Part shown: positions 8,132-17,068 of the stretch, piece after piece | How the letters are laid out: each line of letters starts with the position of its first letter | Numbering within the stretch: position 1 is the first letter of the stretch | Origin: Bacteroidales bacterium UBA4231 | GTDB taxonomy: Bacteria; Bacteroidota; Bacteroidia; Bacteroidales; UBA932 | Direction: 5' to 3' | Assembly (NCBI GenBank): GCA_002396335.1 | Contig: DGXN01000008.1 | Location: forward strand, 1-25,025 | DNA: 25,025 bases | The notes under the pieces: model-generated | The model's database searches: none | Told to the model about the DNA's origin: nothing | The model's input: only the letters and a program-made list of their open reading frames with translations | Translations under genes and position numbers: made by a program

Positions 8132-9380
8132 ACCCCTGCAAACCCTAACCGTACGCGTGGGAGAGAACGTTGTCATCGGCAGCGGCCATCCCATTGTCGT
8201 GCAGACCATGTGCAACACCCATACCGCCGACGTGGATGCCACGGTCGCCCAATGCGTCCGCCTTGCCGCCGCCGGCAGCCAGCTCATCCGCATCACCGTC
8301 CCTTCCCTGGCCGACGTGGCCCATCTCCGGGAAATCCACCGCCGCCTGCGGGAAGAGCACCATCTCCAGGTCCCTCTGGTGGCCGACATCCATTTCTCCG
8401 CCGAGATTGCCATGGCTGTCGTCCCCGTCGTGGAGAAAATCCGCATCAACCCCGGAAACTTCCATCCCGACCACGACAAGGCCCGCCTGCTGTTTGGAGA
8501 ATTCCTGAAAAAATGCAAGCAGTATGACCGGGCAATCCGGATCGGGCTCAATCACGGCTCGCTGGGGAAATACATCGTGGAGAAATACGGCAACACGCCG
8601 CAGGCCATGGCGCTGGCTGCCATGGAATGGGTGCAGATGTGCATTGACGCGGAGTTCCATAACGTTGTCGTGTCCCTGAAGGCCTCCAATACGGTGGTCA
8701 TGGTAGAAGCTTACCGCGAGCTTGCCCGCCTGATGCAGGAAGCCGGCGTGGTCTTCCCCCTCCATGTCGGCGTCACGGAAGCCGGCAACGGCGACAGCGG
8801 CCGCATCAAGTCCTGCGTCGCCATCTCAACCCTCCTTTCCGAGGGCATCGGCAACACAATCCGCGTTTCCCTGACGGAAGACCCGGCCAACGAGATTCCC
8901 GTAGCGCAGTACCTTGCACACCGGTATTCGGACGCCCCCGAGGCCAGGCTCAGTGAACGCGAGGAAACCATCCTCAAGGCCGCCTGCGACTGGGGCGCTC
9001 CCCTGCTGAACCATGAAACGGACGATATCCCGCTGGAGGACGCCTACCTGAAAGACGAAATCCTGCAGGCCTGCCGCCGGCGTTTCTATAAGCCGGAATA
9101 CATTGCCTGTCCGGGCTGCGGCCGCACCCTGTACGACCTGGAATCCACCTTCAACCGCGTCAAGAAAGCCACTTCCGGATTCAAGGACATTGTCATTGCC
9201 GTCATGGGATGCATCGTAAACGGCCCCGGAGAAATGGCCGACGCGGACTACGGTTACGTAGGCGAAGGCTTCGGCAAAGTTACCCTCTACCGCAAAAAAG
9301 AACCCGTCCTCAGGCACATACCCGAGGACGAGGCTGTAGAGAAACTGGTCGAATTAATCAGGAAGGATCGCGAGCACTGA
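8124..9380 (+). CDS. ispG: 4-hydroxy-3-methylbut-2-enyl diphosphate synthase IspG
   Basis: Penultimate enzyme of the MEP isoprenoid pathway: it converts MEcPP to HMBPP with a [4Fe-4S] cluster. The 418-residue protein has the TIM-barrel domain (VQTMCNTHTADVDAT, LVADIHF, KIRINPGN, LHVGVTEAG, IRVSLTEDP) and the C-terminal cluster domain with IACPGCGRT (C329, C332) and MGCIVNGPGE (C363, E370). Between them is a linker of about 55 residues (roughly 265-320), longer than in the compact two-domain enzyme of E. coli but far shorter than the inserted A* domain of long-form IspG, which I recall as usual in Bacteroidota. The start lies inside the preceding gene (8-nt overlap). Its 3' end overlaps the opposing psd gene by 27 nt. 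Confidence 0.96.
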   Translation: MNKPLQTLTVRVGENVVIGSGHPIVVQTMCNTHTADVDATVAQCVRLAAAGSQLIRITVPSLADVAHLREIHRRLREEHHLQVPLVADIHFSAEIAMAVVPVVEKIRINPGNFHPDHDKARLLFGEFLKKCKQYDRAIRIGLNHGSLGKYIVEKYGNTPQAMALAAMEWVQMCIDAEFHNVVVSLKASNTVVMVEAYRELARLMQEAGVVFPLHVGVTEAGNGDSGRIKSCVAISTLLSEGIGNTIRVSLTEDPANEIPVAQYLAHRYSDAPEARLSEREETILKAACDWGAPLLNHETDDIPLEDAYLKDEILQACRRRFYKPEYIACPGCGRTLYDLESTFNRVKKATSGFKDIVIAVMGCIVNGPGEMADADYGYVGEGFGKVTLYRKKEPVLRHIPEDEAVEKLVELIRKDREH

Positions 9381-10025
9381 TTCCACGGCGCGGACCTTAT
9401 CCCCCACTTTTACTTTTACGTCGGCTTCCAGCGGGACAAACAAGTCTATGCGGGAGCCGAATTTGATAACGCCGCACTGGTCGCCCCGGTATTCGATTTT
9501 ACCGGGCTCGGAGTAACAGACGATCCTGCGGGCGAAGGTTCCGGCAATCTGTTTAAAAAACACTTCCCCATATTCGTTTTTCATGCAGGTGGAGGAATGT
9601 TCATTCAGTTCCGAAGACTTCGGGTGGAAGGCCAGCAGGTACTTTCCCGGATGGTATTTGTAATAGGAAACCGTTCCGGTGATGGGCCAGAAATTGCAAT
9701 GGACGTCAAAAAAGTCCATGTAGACGGAAATCTGGATACAGTCTCTCTTGAGGTACTCTTTTTCATAGACCTTGTCCACGATGACCACCTTGCCGTCCGC
9801 CACCGACGTCACGAGCTGATTATTGTCCGTAAACGGAGTCTCCCGGTTGGGAACGCGGAAAAACCACGTAATGAACGCCATGAAGACCACGAAGAACACG
9901 CACAGCGGCAGACTGATCCACAGGATGGGGATGTAACGGGCCGTCAGGAAGATAAGCACGGCGCAAATGCACCAGCTTACCAGGATGGTTCCGTAGGAAT
10001 CGTTGTCAATTTTAATCCATTTCAT
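9354..10025 (-). CDS. psd: Phosphatidylserine decarboxylase, short form
   Basis: Forms phosphatidylethanolamine by decarboxylating phosphatidylserine, at the inner membrane. The 223-residue protein has two N-terminal membrane segments (about 13-30 and 33-53), the region FFRVPNRETP and SVADGKVV, then MDFFDVHCN and GTFARRIVCY, and the self-cleavage Gly-Ser at 190-191 in KFGSRIDLF. Cleavage there would give a short alpha chain carrying the pyruvoyl group. This is the short, archaeal-like Psd type. ATG at 10025 (complement) is chosen over the in-frame TTG at 10034 because it leaves 1 nt after the cdsA stop. Last gene of the rsfS-ftsH-cdsA-psd run; it directly follows the enzyme that makes the CDP-diacylglycerol precursor. 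Confidence 0.93.
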   Translation of the reverse strand: MKWIKIDNDSYGTILVSWCICAVLIFLTARYIPILWISLPLCVFFVVFMAFITWFFRVPNRETPFTDNNQLVTSVADGKVVIVDKVYEKEYLKRDCIQISVYMDFFDVHCNFWPITGTVSYYKYHPGKYLLAFHPKSSELNEHSSTCMKNEYGEVFFKQIAGTFARRIVCYSEPGKIEYRGDQCGVIKFGSRIDLFVPLEADVKVKVGDKVRAVESVLAILPD

Positions 10026-10026
10026 A

Positions 10027-10857
10027 TTATACAAGCCCGATTAAAAGCAGATAGACAAAGCCGATAGGAATAGCGAACAACGCACTGTCAAAGCGGTCCA
10101 TGAGGCCGCCGTGACCGGGAATCAGATTGCCCGAGTCCTTCAGGCCGAACTGGCGTTTCCACAGGGATTCGAACAGGTCTCCGCAAACACCGGCGACATG
10201 CATGAGGGCCGCCATCACCAGGACATGGACCGGAGCATCCGGCAGCATGCCCGTCTTTTCCAGGATATATGCCGCCAGAAGCGCTGTCACAAGGCCGCCG
10301 ACAAAACCCGCCCAGGATTTCTTGGGCGAAATGTCCGGGCACATCTTGGCCGGCCAGACCTTCTGTCCCAACAGCATGCCGAAGCAGTAAGCCCCCACAT
10401 CCGAAGCCCAGATGATGCAGAAGAAAGCCAGCATCAGAAGGCCGCTGTATCTTCCGCCGTCCGTGGAAACCACATAGGGAGAAAGCGCCAGCGGCAGGCC
10501 GATGTACAGCAGTCCCGTGAAGATATAGGCGTATTCTTTGAAATCCTGGTGGTCGAACAGCATCAGGATCATCATAAAGACGGCAAGGGGAATCAGAATG
10601 CTGATGGTCCAGCGCGGAAGCGGGTTGGGGCCGGTTGCAACGGCAACGACCGCAAAACCAACCAGGGCCATCAACATGGAAAGCAGCTGGACAGCCTTGT
10701 GCTTGGGACCCAGCGTCATCTCATAGAATTCTCGGAGCATCTGGGCCAGGATAAAGGCGAACAGGCTGATGAACCAGTATCGGCCCGCAAGGAGGAAGCC
10801 GACCATCACGGCCAGAAAAACGATGCCCGAAAGGCTTCTTTTTACGGTTGTATTCAT
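10027..10857 (-). CDS. cdsA: Phosphatidate cytidylyltransferase CdsA
   Basis: Makes CDP-diacylglycerol from phosphatidic acid and CTP, the branch point of phospholipid synthesis. The 276-residue protein is strongly hydrophobic with several membrane helices and carries the complete family signature at about 231-255: SLWKR, then LKDSGNLIPGHGGLMDR. The upstream conserved part WASDVGAYCFG and SPKKSWAGFVGG is also present. The start overlaps the ftsH stop as ATGA and the stop lies one base before the psd ATG, so synthesis of the two lipid enzymes is probably coupled to that of FtsH. Identification is secure. Confidence 0.97.
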   Translation of the reverse strand: MNTTVKRSLSGIVFLAVMVGFLLAGRYWFISLFAFILAQMLREFYEMTLGPKHKAVQLLSMLMALVGFAVVAVATGPNPLPRWTISILIPLAVFMMILMLFDHQDFKEYAYIFTGLLYIGLPLALSPYVVSTDGGRYSGLLMLAFFCIIWASDVGAYCFGMLLGQKVWPAKMCPDISPKKSWAGFVGGLVTALLAAYILEKTGMLPDAPVHVLVMAALMHVAGVCGDLFESLWKRQFGLKDSGNLIPGHGGLMDRFDSALFAIPIGFVYLLLIGLV

Positions 10858-12815
10858 GCCTGAGCAGGAGCTTCTTCTGTTACAAACTGGTCATCTGCGG
10901 CAGGTTTTACCTTGGGCCCCAGAATCTTCTCGATATCTTCTGCAAAGATAACTTCTTTTTCCAAAAGGAGCGCACCCAGGCGCATGAAACCATCTTTGTT
11001 GTCCTCGATGAGCCTGCGGGTACGGTCGTGCACATTCTTGACGATGGCCTTTACCTCGTCATCCATCAGCTGGGCGGTCTTCTCGGAATAGGGCTTCACC
11101 AGATTGTAGCCGCGGGAACCGGTGGAGTCATAGAAACTCAGGGTGCCTACCTTGTCGCTCATGCCATAATACTGGACCATGGCATAGGCCATGCCGGTCA
11201 TGCGCTCCAGGTCGTTCAAGGCACCGGTGGAAGGTTCCCCGTTAAGGATTTCCTCCGCAACGCGGCCGCCGATGAGCTGGCACATGTGGTCCGTCATCAC
11301 GGTGCGGGACCAGTTCTTCCGCTCCTCAGGAAGGCTCCAGGTAAGACCCAGGGCATTTCCGCGTGGGATGATGCTCACTTTGAACACAGGGTCGGCATAA
11401 GGGAGGAGCCAGCCGACGAGGGCGTGTCCGGCCTCGTGGTACGCAGTCGTGCGTTTTTCGGCCGGTGTCATGATGGTGTTGGACTTGCGCTCCAGACCGC
11501 CGATGATGCGGTCGACAGCATCCAGGAAATCCTGTTGCATCACAGCCGAATGGCCGCGGCGGGCGGCGGTGAGGGCCGCCTCGTTGCAGACGTTGGCGAT
11601 ATCGGCCCCGGAGAAGCCGGGGGTATGCTTGGCCATGAACTCCACGTTGAAGTCATCGCCCAGTTTGATGCCGCGCAGGTGCACCTGGAAAATCTCCTCG
11701 CGCTCCTTCAGTTCCGGAAGCTCCACATGGATCTGCCTGTCGAAACGGCCGGCGCGCATAAGAGCCTGGTCCAGGATATCGGCACGGTTGGTGGCGGCCA
11801 GGACAATGACACCGCTGTTGGTGCCGAAGCCGTCCATTTCCGTAAGCAGCTGATTCAGCGTATTTTCCCGCTCGTCATTGGAAGAGAAGCCACCGTTCTT
11901 GGCACGGGCACGGCCGACGGCGTCGATCTCGTCGATGAAAACGATGCAGGGGGCCTTCTCCTTCGCCTGGCGGAAGAGGTCGCGCACACGGGAGGCACCC
12001 ACGCCCACGAACATTTCCACAAAGTCGGAGCCGCTGATGGAGAAGAAAGGCACATTGGCCTCCCCTGCCACAGCCTTGGCCAGAAGAGTCTTGCCGGTTC
12101 CGGGAGGGCCGACCAGAAGGGCTCCCTTGGGAATCTTGCCGCCCAGGGCGGTGTATTTGCCGGGATTCTTCAGAAAGTCCACAATCTCCATCACCTCTTC
12201 CTTGGCGCCGTACAGGCCGGCGACATCTTTGAAGGTGACTTTGACTTCGTCTTTGCCGGCTTCACGGGGAGTGGCTTTTCCGGTATTGAACGGATTCATG
12301 CCGCCGGGACCGGCAGCGCCACGGTTCATCCCCCGGAACATGAGCACCCAGAACAGAATCAGCAGGGCCAGCGGGAGAATCATCTGGAGGACTTCCATCC
12401 AGATGTGCTCTTCATTCTTGATGACCACTTTGAACTGCTGGATGGCGGGAAGCTGGGCGTTCAGCTGCTCAAAAGAGGCTTCAGGGTCGAACTTCGTAGA
12501 GACGAGGAAGAAGAAATGAGGAGCCCGGCGGGGCGGGTTGCCACCACGGAATTTGTCGGTGTACTGGGCCAGGCTTTCCGGACGCAGCTTGACCTCGCCT
12601 TTGAAGTCGTTGCGGACGAAGGAAATCTCGGCCACATCGCCTTTCAGGATCATCTGCTGTACTTCCTGCCACTCGATTTTCTCCGGGGCGGCCGACTGCT
12701 GATTGTTGAAAAGCAGGTAGCCGATTCCCAGCAGGATCAGGAAATAGATCCAGGAAAAATTAAAAGAGAAGGAAAAGATTTTACGCCCTTTGGGGTCTGT
12801 ATTTTGATCTGCCAT
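10854..12815 (-). CDS. ftsH: ATP-dependent zinc metalloprotease FtsH
   Basis: Membrane-anchored AAA+ protease that degrades misfolded membrane proteins and selected regulators. The 653-residue protein has a first membrane helix (about 20-37), a periplasmic domain, a second helix (about 144-160), Walker A GPPGTGKT (236-243), Walker B IVFIDEID (291-298), the second region of homology ending in RAGRFDR (354-360), and the zinc site HEAGH (460-464) with a downstream acidic ligand in [10 protein letters not shown]. The tail is short and ends in an Ala/Glu-rich stretch. The start codon shares one base with the rsfS stop (TAATG), and the stop overlaps cdsA. In E. coli FtsH controls lipid balance by degrading LpxC; whether the neighbouring lipid genes reflect a similar link here is inference. 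Confidence 0.98.
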   Translation of the reverse strand: MADQNTDPKGRKIFSFSFNFSWIYFLILLGIGYLLFNNQQSAAPEKIEWQEVQQMILKGDVAEISFVRNDFKGEVKLRPESLAQYTDKFRGGNPPRRAPHFFFLVSTKFDPEASFEQLNAQLPAIQQFKVVIKNEEHIWMEVLQMILPLALLILFWVLMFRGMNRGAAGPGGMNPFNTGKATPREAGKDEVKVTFKDVAGLYGAKEEVMEIVDFLKNPGKYTALGGKIPKGALLVGPPGTGKTLLAKAVAGEANVPFFSISGSDFVEMFVGVGASRVRDLFRQAKEKAPCIVFIDEIDAVGRARAKNGGFSSNDERENTLNQLLTEMDGFGTNSGVIVLAATNRADILDQALMRAGRFDRQIHVELPELKEREEIFQVHLRGIKLGDDFNVEFMAKHTPGFSGADIANVCNEAALTAARRGHSAVMQQDFLDAVDRIIGGLERKSNTIMTPAEKRTTAYHEAGHALVGWLLPYADPVFKVSIIPRGNALGLTWSLPEERKNWSRTVMTDHMCQLIGGRVAEEILNGEPSTGALNDLERMTGMAYAMVQYYGMSDKVGTLSFYDSTGSRGYNLVKPYSEKTAQLMDDEVKAIVKNVHDRTRRLIEDNKDGFMRLGALLLEKEVIFAEDIEKILGPKVKPAADDQFVTEEAPAQA

Positions 12816-13183
12816 TATTTCTTAGCGGGAGCTTTCTTGCGTTCTTTGTATTCTTTGCGGGGAACATCGGCCCAAAGGTCTTCCAGGCGATAGAAATCGC
12901 GGTATTCCTTCAGGAAGATGTGAACGACGATGTTGCCGTAGTCCTGGATGATCCAAAAGTTGTTGCCTTCTCCCTGGGAACGGTACAGGGTGTGGCCTTC
13001 CTCTTTCATCTTCTCCTGGATATTGTCGGCGATGGCGCCGACCTGGGTGGTATTGGAACCGTCGCACACAACGAAGAAATCCGTGATGGCGCCGTCAATC
13101 TGGCGAAGGTCCAGCGAAACGACTTGTTCTCCTTTTTTGTCAATGATAGCATCGGCGATGAGCCGAAGATCGTGAGTTATCAT
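12815..13183 (-). CDS. rsfS: Ribosomal silencing factor RsfS (YbeB/Iojap)
   Basis: Binds protein L14 of the large ribosomal subunit and blocks subunit joining when nutrients are short. The 122-residue protein shows the family core: ADAIIDKKGEQVVSLDLR, ITDFFVVCDGSNTTQVGAIADNI, WIIQDYGNIVVHIF and YRLEDLWAD, followed by a Lys-rich tail. Length and start (ATG, complement of 13181-13183) are as expected. It is the first gene of a four-gene run with ftsH, cdsA and psd and is preceded by a TAnnTTTG-type promoter. Confidence 0.96.
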   Translation of the reverse strand: MITHDLRLIADAIIDKKGEQVVSLDLRQIDGAITDFFVVCDGSNTTQVGAIADNIQEKMKEEGHTLYRSQGEGNNFWIIQDYGNIVVHIFLKEYRDFYRLEDLWADVPRKEYKERKKAPAKK

Positions 13184-13206
13184 ACACTAGCTGATTTATA
13201 TTCAGA

Positions 13207-13238
13207 CAAAGATAATCAAAAAATAGGAAAAATGCAGA
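13207..13238 (-). promoter_or_regulatory. Bacteroidota-type promoter for rsfS-ftsH-cdsA-psd
   Basis: On the - strand TATCTTTG (top-strand CAAAGATA at 13207-13214) is a perfect -7 box. A weak -33 element, TCTG (13238-13235), lies 20 nt upstream. The rsfS start codon follows 23 nt after the -7 box, so the leader would be short. The same 94-nt intergenic region must also hold the divergent pepD promoter. The best candidate there is TATATTTA at 13247-13254 on the + strand (seven of eight bases), but I see no matching -33 element for it. Confidence 0.5.
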
Positions 13239-13277
13239 GAATTGGCTATATTTACACATCCAAAAACCTTTTGTACC

Positions 13278-14705
13278 ATGAATACCGAATCCGTTCTCAA
13301 GTACTTCCACGAAATAACCCGTATCCCGCGCGAATCGGGTCACGAGGAGCCCATGACCGCTTACCTGCAAAACTTCGCCAAGGAGCACGGCCTTCCCGTA
13401 AAGACCGACAAGACAGGAAACGTCGTCATTTCCAAACCCGCATCGGCCGGAAAGGAAGATGTCCCCATCCTGGTCCTGCAGGCACACCAGGACATGGTCT
13501 GTGAAAAGAATGCGGACTTCGAATTCGACTTCCTCACCCAGCCCATCCCCTACGTCATCGAAGACGGCTGGATGATCGCCAAGAACACCACCCTCGGGGC
13601 CGACGACGGCATCGGCATCGCCGCCTGCCTCGCCCTCCTGGACAGCGACCAGCCCATGGGCCGGCTCGAGTGCCTGTTCACCATTTCGGAAGAGACCGGC
13701 ATGGACGGCGCCTTCGGCCTGGAGCCGGGTTTCTTTGAAGGGAAGACCCTCATCAACCTGGACTCCGAAGATGAAGGACAGCTGTTCGTCGGCTGCGCCG
13801 GCGGCATGGATACCACCGCAACGTTCGAAGTGCACCGCGAAGCACTTCGCAAAGGATACAAGACCCTGAAAATCACCGTTTCCGGCGCCCTTGGCGGCCA
13901 TAGCGGAGACGATATCAACAAGGAAAGGGCCAACGCGCTCCGCTGCCTGGTCCGCTTCCTGTTCACCGAACTCCAGTACGACTTCCAGCTCATCACTCTC
14001 GACGGCGGCAACAAGCCCAACGCCATCTGCCGCGAAGCCTACGCCATCCTCGCCGTCCCCGCCGACGAAGTCCAGGACATGCAGGAAGACACCGCCGCCT
14101 TCAACGACCTTCTCAAGGCCGAATTCGCCGCCAGCGACCCGGACGTCAAAGCCACCTGCGAAGCCGTCCAGACGGACCTCAAGCCCATCGAGGAAGGAGA
14201 AGCCGCCAACCTGATCGCAACCCTCCTGAGCGTTCCTCACGGCGTAGAAAAGATGTCCGTCGACATCCCGGGCCTGGTGGAAACGTCCACCAACCTGGCC
14301 GCCGCCCATATCAAAGACAATGTCCTCAGCGTCATCACTTCCCAGCGCAGCTCCGTCTCCTCGGAACTTCACGCCATGGCCGAACGCGTCGAAGCCGCCT
14401 TCTTCCTGGGCTCCTTCGATGTGGAGCACCACGGCGAATACCCCGGCTGGAAACCCAACCTGCAGTCCCATATCCTGAAGGTCGCCCTGGACAGCTACCG
14501 CCAGCTCTTCGGCCACGACCCGGAAGTGAAAGCCATCCACGCCGGATTGGAGTGCGGCCTGTTCCTGGAGAAATTCCCGGACCTGGACATGATTTCCTTC
14601 GGCCCCACCCTCCGCGGCGTCCATGCTCCCGGAGAAAAGCTGGAGCTTGCTTCCCTCGACAAATTCGTAGACCATCTGAACCACGTCGTCCTGAATTTCA
14701 AGTAA
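13278..14705 (+). CDS. pepD: Aminoacyl-histidine dipeptidase (Xaa-His dipeptidase, M20C family)
   Basis: Cytosolic di-zinc peptidase that cleaves unspecific dipeptides, notably Xaa-His. The 475-residue protein has the M20 metal ligands in order: AHQD (H70, with catalytic D72), GADDG (D109), EE at 138-139 (E139 general base or ligand), LDSED (D162) and a C-terminal GVHAPGE (H449). The lid domain region GGHSGDDIN from about 206 is the typical PepD/carnosinase variant. ATG at 13278 is preferred to the in-frame TTG at 13242 because it gives the usual PepD N-terminus (SVLKYFHEITRIPRES). The stop codon shares a base with the rpe start (TAATG). Confidence 0.96.
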   Translation: MNTESVLKYFHEITRIPRESGHEEPMTAYLQNFAKEHGLPVKTDKTGNVVISKPASAGKEDVPILVLQAHQDMVCEKNADFEFDFLTQPIPYVIEDGWMIAKNTTLGADDGIGIAACLALLDSDQPMGRLECLFTISEETGMDGAFGLEPGFFEGKTLINLDSEDEGQLFVGCAGGMDTTATFEVHREALRKGYKTLKITVSGALGGHSGDDINKERANALRCLVRFLFTELQYDFQLITLDGGNKPNAICREAYAILAVPADEVQDMQEDTAAFNDLLKAEFAASDPDVKATCEAVQTDLKPIEEGEAANLIATLLSVPHGVEKMSVDIPGLVETSTNLAAAHIKDNVLSVITSQRSSVSSELHAMAERVEAAFFLGSFDVEHHGEYPGWKPNLQSHILKVALDSYRQLFGHDPEVKAIHAGLECGLFLEKFPDLDMISFGPTLRGVHAPGEKLELASLDKFVDHLNHVVLNFK

Positions 14706-15352
14706 TGACCCGGATTGCCCCTTCCATCCTGTCGGCCGATTTCCTGCATCTGGAAAAAGATGTAGAAATGGTGAATCAGCATGCCGACCTGTTCCATCTT
14801 GACATCATGGACGGTACTTTTGTGCCGAACATTTCCTATGGATTCCCGGTGGTGGAAGCCATCGCCCGTAAAGCCCGGAAGCCCCTGGACGTCCATCTGA
14901 TGATTGTCCACCCTGAAAAATACGTGGAGCGTTTCGCAAAAGCAGGCGCCTCCCTCATCAGCTTTCACTACGAAGCTGCGCAGGAGAACACCGCCGCCGT
15001 CATCGAATGCATACAGGGTCAGGGTGTCCAGGCGGGAGTCGCCATCAATCCGGACTGTCCCGTCCAGGCCATCTTCCCGTACCTGTACCAGGTGGACTTT
15101 GTCCTCATCATGAGTGTGTTCGCCGGTTTCGGCGGGCAGAAGTTCATCCCGGAATCCCTGCATCGGATCCGTACCGTCCGCGAAGAACTGTGCAGGATCG
15201 GCCGTCCCGATGTCCCCATCGAGGTAGACGGCGGAATCGGGCCGGCCAATGCCGCCGATATCGTCGGGGCAGGCGCACAGATCCTGGTCGCAGGGAGCTC
15301 CGTCTTCAAAGCGGAAGACCCTGCAGCCGCTATCGCTGCCATGCGGATCTGA
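14705..15352 (+). CDS. rpe: Ribulose-phosphate 3-epimerase
   Basis: Interconverts ribulose-5-phosphate and xylulose-5-phosphate in the pentose phosphate pathway. The 215-residue TIM barrel has the expected motifs: APSILSADF at the start, HLDIMDGTFVPN with H31 and catalytic D33, DVHLMI with H64, MSVFAGFGGQKF, and EVDGGIG with catalytic D175. ATG at 14705 overlaps the pepD stop by one base and gives the normal N-terminus, so upstream open sequence in this frame is not part of the gene. The stop codon directly abuts the stop codon of dnaA on the other strand, with no base between them. Confidence 0.97.
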   Translation: MTRIAPSILSADFLHLEKDVEMVNQHADLFHLDIMDGTFVPNISYGFPVVEAIARKARKPLDVHLMIVHPEKYVERFAKAGASLISFHYEAAQENTAAVIECIQGQGVQAGVAINPDCPVQAIFPYLYQVDFVLIMSVFAGFGGQKFIPESLHRIRTVREELCRIGRPDVPIEVDGGIGPANAADIVGAGAQILVAGSSVFKAEDPAAAIAAMRI

Positions 15353-16780
15353 TTATTTCTCTACGGGAACGACGATCATGTTCTCGATGTCTTCCACCCA
15401 CTGGTGGAAGAGTTTGTCCGTGGACATCAAGTCCTGAACGGTCGTGCAGGCGTGCAGGACGGTCGCGTGGTCTTTCCCGCCCAGTTCTGCGCCGATGGTG
15501 CTGAGCGAGCAGCTCGGAACCAGGTTGCGGCATTCGAACATGGCAATCTGGCGGGCCTGGACAATCTGGCGCTTGCGGCTCTTGGAAAGCAGCATGTCCC
15601 GCGTAATGTTGAAATATTCGCAGACGGTGCGGATAATGGTTTCGACGGAGACTTCCGTTTCCTGTTCGCTCACGATCTTGCCGGTGACGCTTTCGGCCAA
15701 CTCGACGGTGATGTCCTTGTGTCCGAGGGTGGCAAAGGCCACCAGCGAGGTAAGGGTGCCTTCCAGCTCACGGAAATTGGTCTTGATGCGGGAGGCCAGG
15801 AAACTCAGGACGTCTTCGCTGAGGGAGACGCCTTCCCGCTGGGCGCGGGAACGGAGCATTTCCAGACGGGTATCGTAGTCCGGGCGGCTGAGTTCGACGG
15901 AGAGGCCCCATTTGAAACGGGACAGGAGCCGTTCTTCGAAGTTCTGCAGGTCTACAGGGGCACGGTCGCTGGTAAAGATGAGCTGCTTGCCGTTCTGATG
16001 CAGGTGGTTGAAGACGTTGAAGAAGGTGTTCTGGGAACCCTGCCCTACCAGATCCTGGATATCGTCCACGATCAGGACATCGATGCGCTGGTAGAAGGCG
16101 ATGAAATCCACAATACGGTTGCCTTTGACGGCGTCCATATACTGGGTCTTGAACTCGTTGCCGGTGACATACAGGACCACCTTGTCCTGGAACCGTTCTT
16201 TGATGTCAATGCCGATAGCCTGGGCAATGTGCGTTTTCCCCAGTCCGGGACCGCCGAAGAGGAACAGCGGATTGAACGGAGTCTTTCCGGGAGCCTGGGA
16301 GATGCTTTCTCCCGCATTGACGCCCACTTTGTTGCACTCCCCTTCCACCAGGTTGCCGAAGCAGTAAACCGGATTCAGGCGCGGGTTGATCTTCACGCGG
16401 GTGGTTCCGGGGAACACGAAGGGACTGGGACTGCCGGCGGGCTGATAAGTGGGAACGGAAACGGGATTGTTGGTGGGTGACGAACTCTTCTGGGCCGGCA
16501 GCACCATGCCTTCCCGGTTCTGCACCGGACGGACCAGATAGAACAGCTGGGCGTCTGCGCCGATGGCGCGGCGGATGGTCAGCCGGAGAAGATCCTTATA
16601 ATATTCCTCTATATATTCGCGGAAGAAATCGGAGGGAACTTCTACGGTGAGCTTGGCTCCATTCAGCGACACCGGTCGGATGAGCTTGAACCAGGTATTG
16701 AACTGCTGCGGATCAATGTTGTTCTCAATGATCTGAAGACAGTTATTCCATACCGCAATATGTCTTTCCTGGTCTGTCAT
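15353..16780 (-). CDS. dnaA: Chromosomal replication initiator DnaA
   Basis: Opens the replication origin by ATP-dependent assembly on DnaA boxes. The 475-residue protein has all four domains: an N-terminal interaction domain (about 1-85), a variable linker rich in Pro/Ser (about 90-125), an AAA+ domain with Walker A GGPGLGKT (176-183), Walker B VLIVDDIQ (235-242) and LLSRF with the likely arginine finger R288, and a C-terminal DNA-binding domain with the DnaA signature KDHATVLHACTTV (436-448). Start ATG is the complement of 16778-16780. The usual partner dnaN is not adjacent; the neighbours are rpe (convergent) and, across an AT-rich region, the amidase gene. A possible weak -7 box (TATATTTT on the - strand, 16793-16800) lies just upstream. 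Confidence 0.98.
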   Translation of the reverse strand: MTDQERHIAVWNNCLQIIENNIDPQQFNTWFKLIRPVSLNGAKLTVEVPSDFFREYIEEYYKDLLRLTIRRAIGADAQLFYLVRPVQNREGMVLPAQKSSSPTNNPVSVPTYQPAGSPSPFVFPGTTRVKINPRLNPVYCFGNLVEGECNKVGVNAGESISQAPGKTPFNPLFLFGGPGLGKTHIAQAIGIDIKERFQDKVVLYVTGNEFKTQYMDAVKGNRIVDFIAFYQRIDVLIVDDIQDLVGQGSQNTFFNVFNHLHQNGKQLIFTSDRAPVDLQNFEERLLSRFKWGLSVELSRPDYDTRLEMLRSRAQREGVSLSEDVLSFLASRIKTNFRELEGTLTSLVAFATLGHKDITVELAESVTGKIVSEQETEVSVETIIRTVCEYFNITRDMLLSKSRKRQIVQARQIAMFECRNLVPSCSLSTIGAELGGKDHATVLHACTTVQDLMSTDKLFHQWVEDIENMIVVPVEK

Positions 16781-17068
16781 TACAGGAGTCCTAAAATATA
16801 AAGCTGTGCTGTTTGGTTATCTGAGGACAAAATTGGGGGGAAAAAAATTAATAAAAAAACAGAATGGATATTGTTTTTTAATATTTTTATTGTTATAATT
16901 TTACTGACAAAACCTCAAAAACATATTTTTTAAAATACCTCATTTTCAGTAAATTACAAACGCCAATCCGCGTTAAACACTGCAAAATCAAACTATCTTA
17001 TTTAGAAAACATCCAAATAAAATCTTTATCGTTTTAGCTGCATTTTATGCACGCAGAAAGCAATAAAA
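16781..17068. other. AT-rich intergenic region upstream of dnaA; candidate origin region, unproven
   Basis: The 288 nt between dnaA and the amidase gene are far richer in A and T than the rest of the window, most strongly around 16845-16960. No ORF or RNA gene is apparent. At 17045-17053 TTATGCACG differs from a DnaA box of the form TTATNCACA at one position. It overlaps a small perfect inverted repeat TGCAT-TTT-ATGCA (17039-17051). I did not find a cluster of DnaA boxes, so origin function is only a possibility; the region may simply hold the dnaA promoter and leader. Confidence 0.35.

Noticed and set aside
13247..13254. TATATTTA as a pepD promoter.
   Set aside because: One mismatch in the -7 box and no -33 element at the right distance; kept only as a remark.
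14552..14704. In-frame extension of rpe into the end of pepD.
   Set aside because: The known Rpe N-terminus (RIAPSILSADF) starts at 14705 and the extension is out-of-frame pepD sequence.
16861..16960. A/T runs upstream of dnaA as a CRISPR leader or phage attachment site.
   Set aside because: No direct repeats with spacers, no integrase and no tRNA target nearby.
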